NCBI GenBank assembly: GCA_023387555.1
Contig: JAEWHY010000506.1
Location: 1 to 7,216 of the forward strand
DNA: 7,216 nucleotides
Source: Pseudomonadota bacterium
GTDB taxonomy: Bacteria > Pseudomonadota > Alphaproteobacteria > Rhizobiales > Xanthobacteraceae
Reading direction: 5' to 3'
Shown here: positions 6,843 to 7,216 of the stretch, one piece after another
Position numbering within the stretch: the first letter of the stretch is position 1
Layout: the number at the start of each line of letters is the position of its first letter
Notes under the pieces: model-generated
The model's database searches: none
The model's input: the letters and a program-made list of their open reading frames with translations, nothing else
Told to the model about the DNA's origin: nothing
Translations under genes and position numbers: made by a program

Positions 6843-7082
6843 ATGGGTTCACTCAGCATCTGGCACTGGATCGTCGTCTTGGTCGTGGTGCTGCTCCTGT
6901 TCGGGCGCGGCAAGATCTCCGAGCTGATGGGCGACATGGCCCAGGGCATCAAGGCCTTCAAGAAAGGCATGGCGGAAGACGACACCGTCAAGACCGAAAC
7001 CAAGCCCGGCGAACCGATGAAGACCATCAACGCCGACGCAAAGCCCCAGGCCGAGACCCAGAAGAAATTCGAGGGTGCCTGA
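6843..7082 (+). CDS. tatA: Sec-independent twin-arginine translocase subunit TatA
   Basis: A 79-residue inner-membrane protein that oligomerises to form the passage for folded proteins carrying twin-arginine signal peptides. Seen: a short periplasmic N-terminus, a hydrophobic helix (about residues 6-20, IWHWIVVLVVVLLLF), the FG hinge at 20-21, and an amphipathic helix from RGKISELMGDMAQGIKAFKKG. A polar Lys/Glu/Pro-rich tail follows, as in other TatA proteins. His at position 8 takes the place of the polar Gln of E. coli TatA. Length is normal. The start is fixed by GGAGG at 6829-6833, 9 bases upstream. It is separated from the ABC ATPase by 76 bases that include a possible promoter, and followed by tatB after 75 bases containing a hairpin. 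A TatE assignment is unlikely given tatB directly downstream. Confidence 0.96.
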   Translation: MGSLSIWHWIVVLVVVLLLFGRGKISELMGDMAQGIKAFKKGMAEDDTVKTETKPGEPMKTINADAKPQAETQKKFEGA

Positions 7083-7096
7083 GCGGCGGCGCCGCT
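7082..7096 (+). other. Small G+C-rich inverted repeat at the tatA stop
   Basis: AGCGGC (7082-7087) and GCCGCT (7091-7096) are perfect complements around a 3-base GGC loop, starting on the last base of the tatA stop codon. With only six pairs and no following T-run, it is weak as a terminator. It may be chance in G+C-rich DNA. Confidence 0.3.
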
Positions 7097-7111
7097 GACG
7101 TTCGCGGTGTG

Positions 7112-7142
7112 AGGGGCGCCATCCGAAAGGCTGGGCGCCCCT
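7112..7142 (+). other. Hairpin between tatA and tatB
   Basis: AGGGGCGCC (7112-7120) pairs perfectly with GGCGCCCCT (7134-7142) across a 13-base loop, giving nine Watson-Crick pairs, eight of them G-C. G-U pairs could extend it at 7111/7143 and 7110/7144. No T-run follows, so it is not a standard intrinsic terminator. The next bases are the tatB ribosome-binding region (GGAG 7144-7147, AAGGG 7150-7154). It may stabilise the tatA 3' end or lower tatB translation (inference). Confidence 0.6.
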
Positions 7143-7157
7143 TGGAGTTAAGGGTTC

Positions 7158-7216
7158 ATGTTCGACATTGGCTGGAGCGAGCTTCTGGTGATCGGTGTGG
7201 TCGCACTGATCGCGAT
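7158..7216 (+). CDS. tatB: Twin-arginine translocase subunit TatB, 5' part (cut by the window end)
   Basis: Only the first 19 codons are visible: MFDIGWSELLVIGVVALIA. This is the TatB N-terminus, with the conserved Glu at position 8 (WSEL) that opens the membrane helix; TatA has a different polar residue there. TatB pairs with TatC as the receptor for twin-arginine signal peptides. The start is supported by GGAG at 7144-7147 (10 bases away) or AAGGG at 7150-7154 (3 bases away). It lies 75 bases after tatA. tatC would be expected next but is beyond the window. Confidence 0.93.
   Translation, partial: MFDIGWSELLVIGVVALIA

Overview
The window is G+C-rich (about two-thirds G+C by eye) and densely packed, with every convincing gene on the + strand. 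Gene content and protein style (a long SPOR protein with a conserved 'SDPLAELARLIGQ' motif near its N-terminus, a TatA with His at position 8, the order argS - SPOR - nagZ - scpA - scpB - tatA - tatB) point to an alphaproteobacterium of the Hyphomicrobiales (Rhizobiales), probably close to the Bradyrhizobium / Rhodopseudomonas / Nitrobacter group. The placement rests on recognised protein signatures, not on a search.

Layout: 1-768 is the 3' part of argS (arginyl-tRNA synthetase), cut by the window edge. After a 116-base gap, 885-2777 encodes a single-pass inner-membrane SPOR protein. It has a long Tyr/Pro/Asp-rich cytoplasmic part, one membrane helix, a disordered periplasmic linker and a C-terminal peptidoglycan-binding SPOR domain. 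nagZ (2825-3853), the cytosolic muropeptide N-acetylglucosaminidase, follows and overlaps scpA (3853-4671) by one base. scpB (4745-5659) comes after a 73-base gap and has an acidic C-terminal tail built from four degenerate 14-residue repeats. An FbpC-like ABC transporter ATPase (5660-6766) begins on the base after the scpB stop codon. Then come tatA (6843-7082) and the first 19 codons of tatB (7158 to the window end).

How they fit together: the SPOR protein and NagZ belong to cell-wall division and recycling. ScpA and ScpB are the kleisin and kite subunits of the SMC condensin that compacts and segregates chromosomes. TatA and TatB begin the twin-arginine protein export operon. The cluster is therefore a housekeeping set around growth, division and envelope export. 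The ABC ATPase is the odd member, because no permease or binding protein is visible beside it.

No previously undescribed system is evident. The points most worth a second look are the ScpB repeat tail, the 20-tyrosine low-complexity segment of the SPOR protein, the orphan ABC ATPase between scpB and tatA, and a hairpin between tatA and tatB next to the tatB ribosome-binding site. A low-G+C, rare-codon patch near the end of argS is also notable. There is no tRNA, rRNA, CRISPR array, insertion sequence or intergenic stretch above 300 bases.
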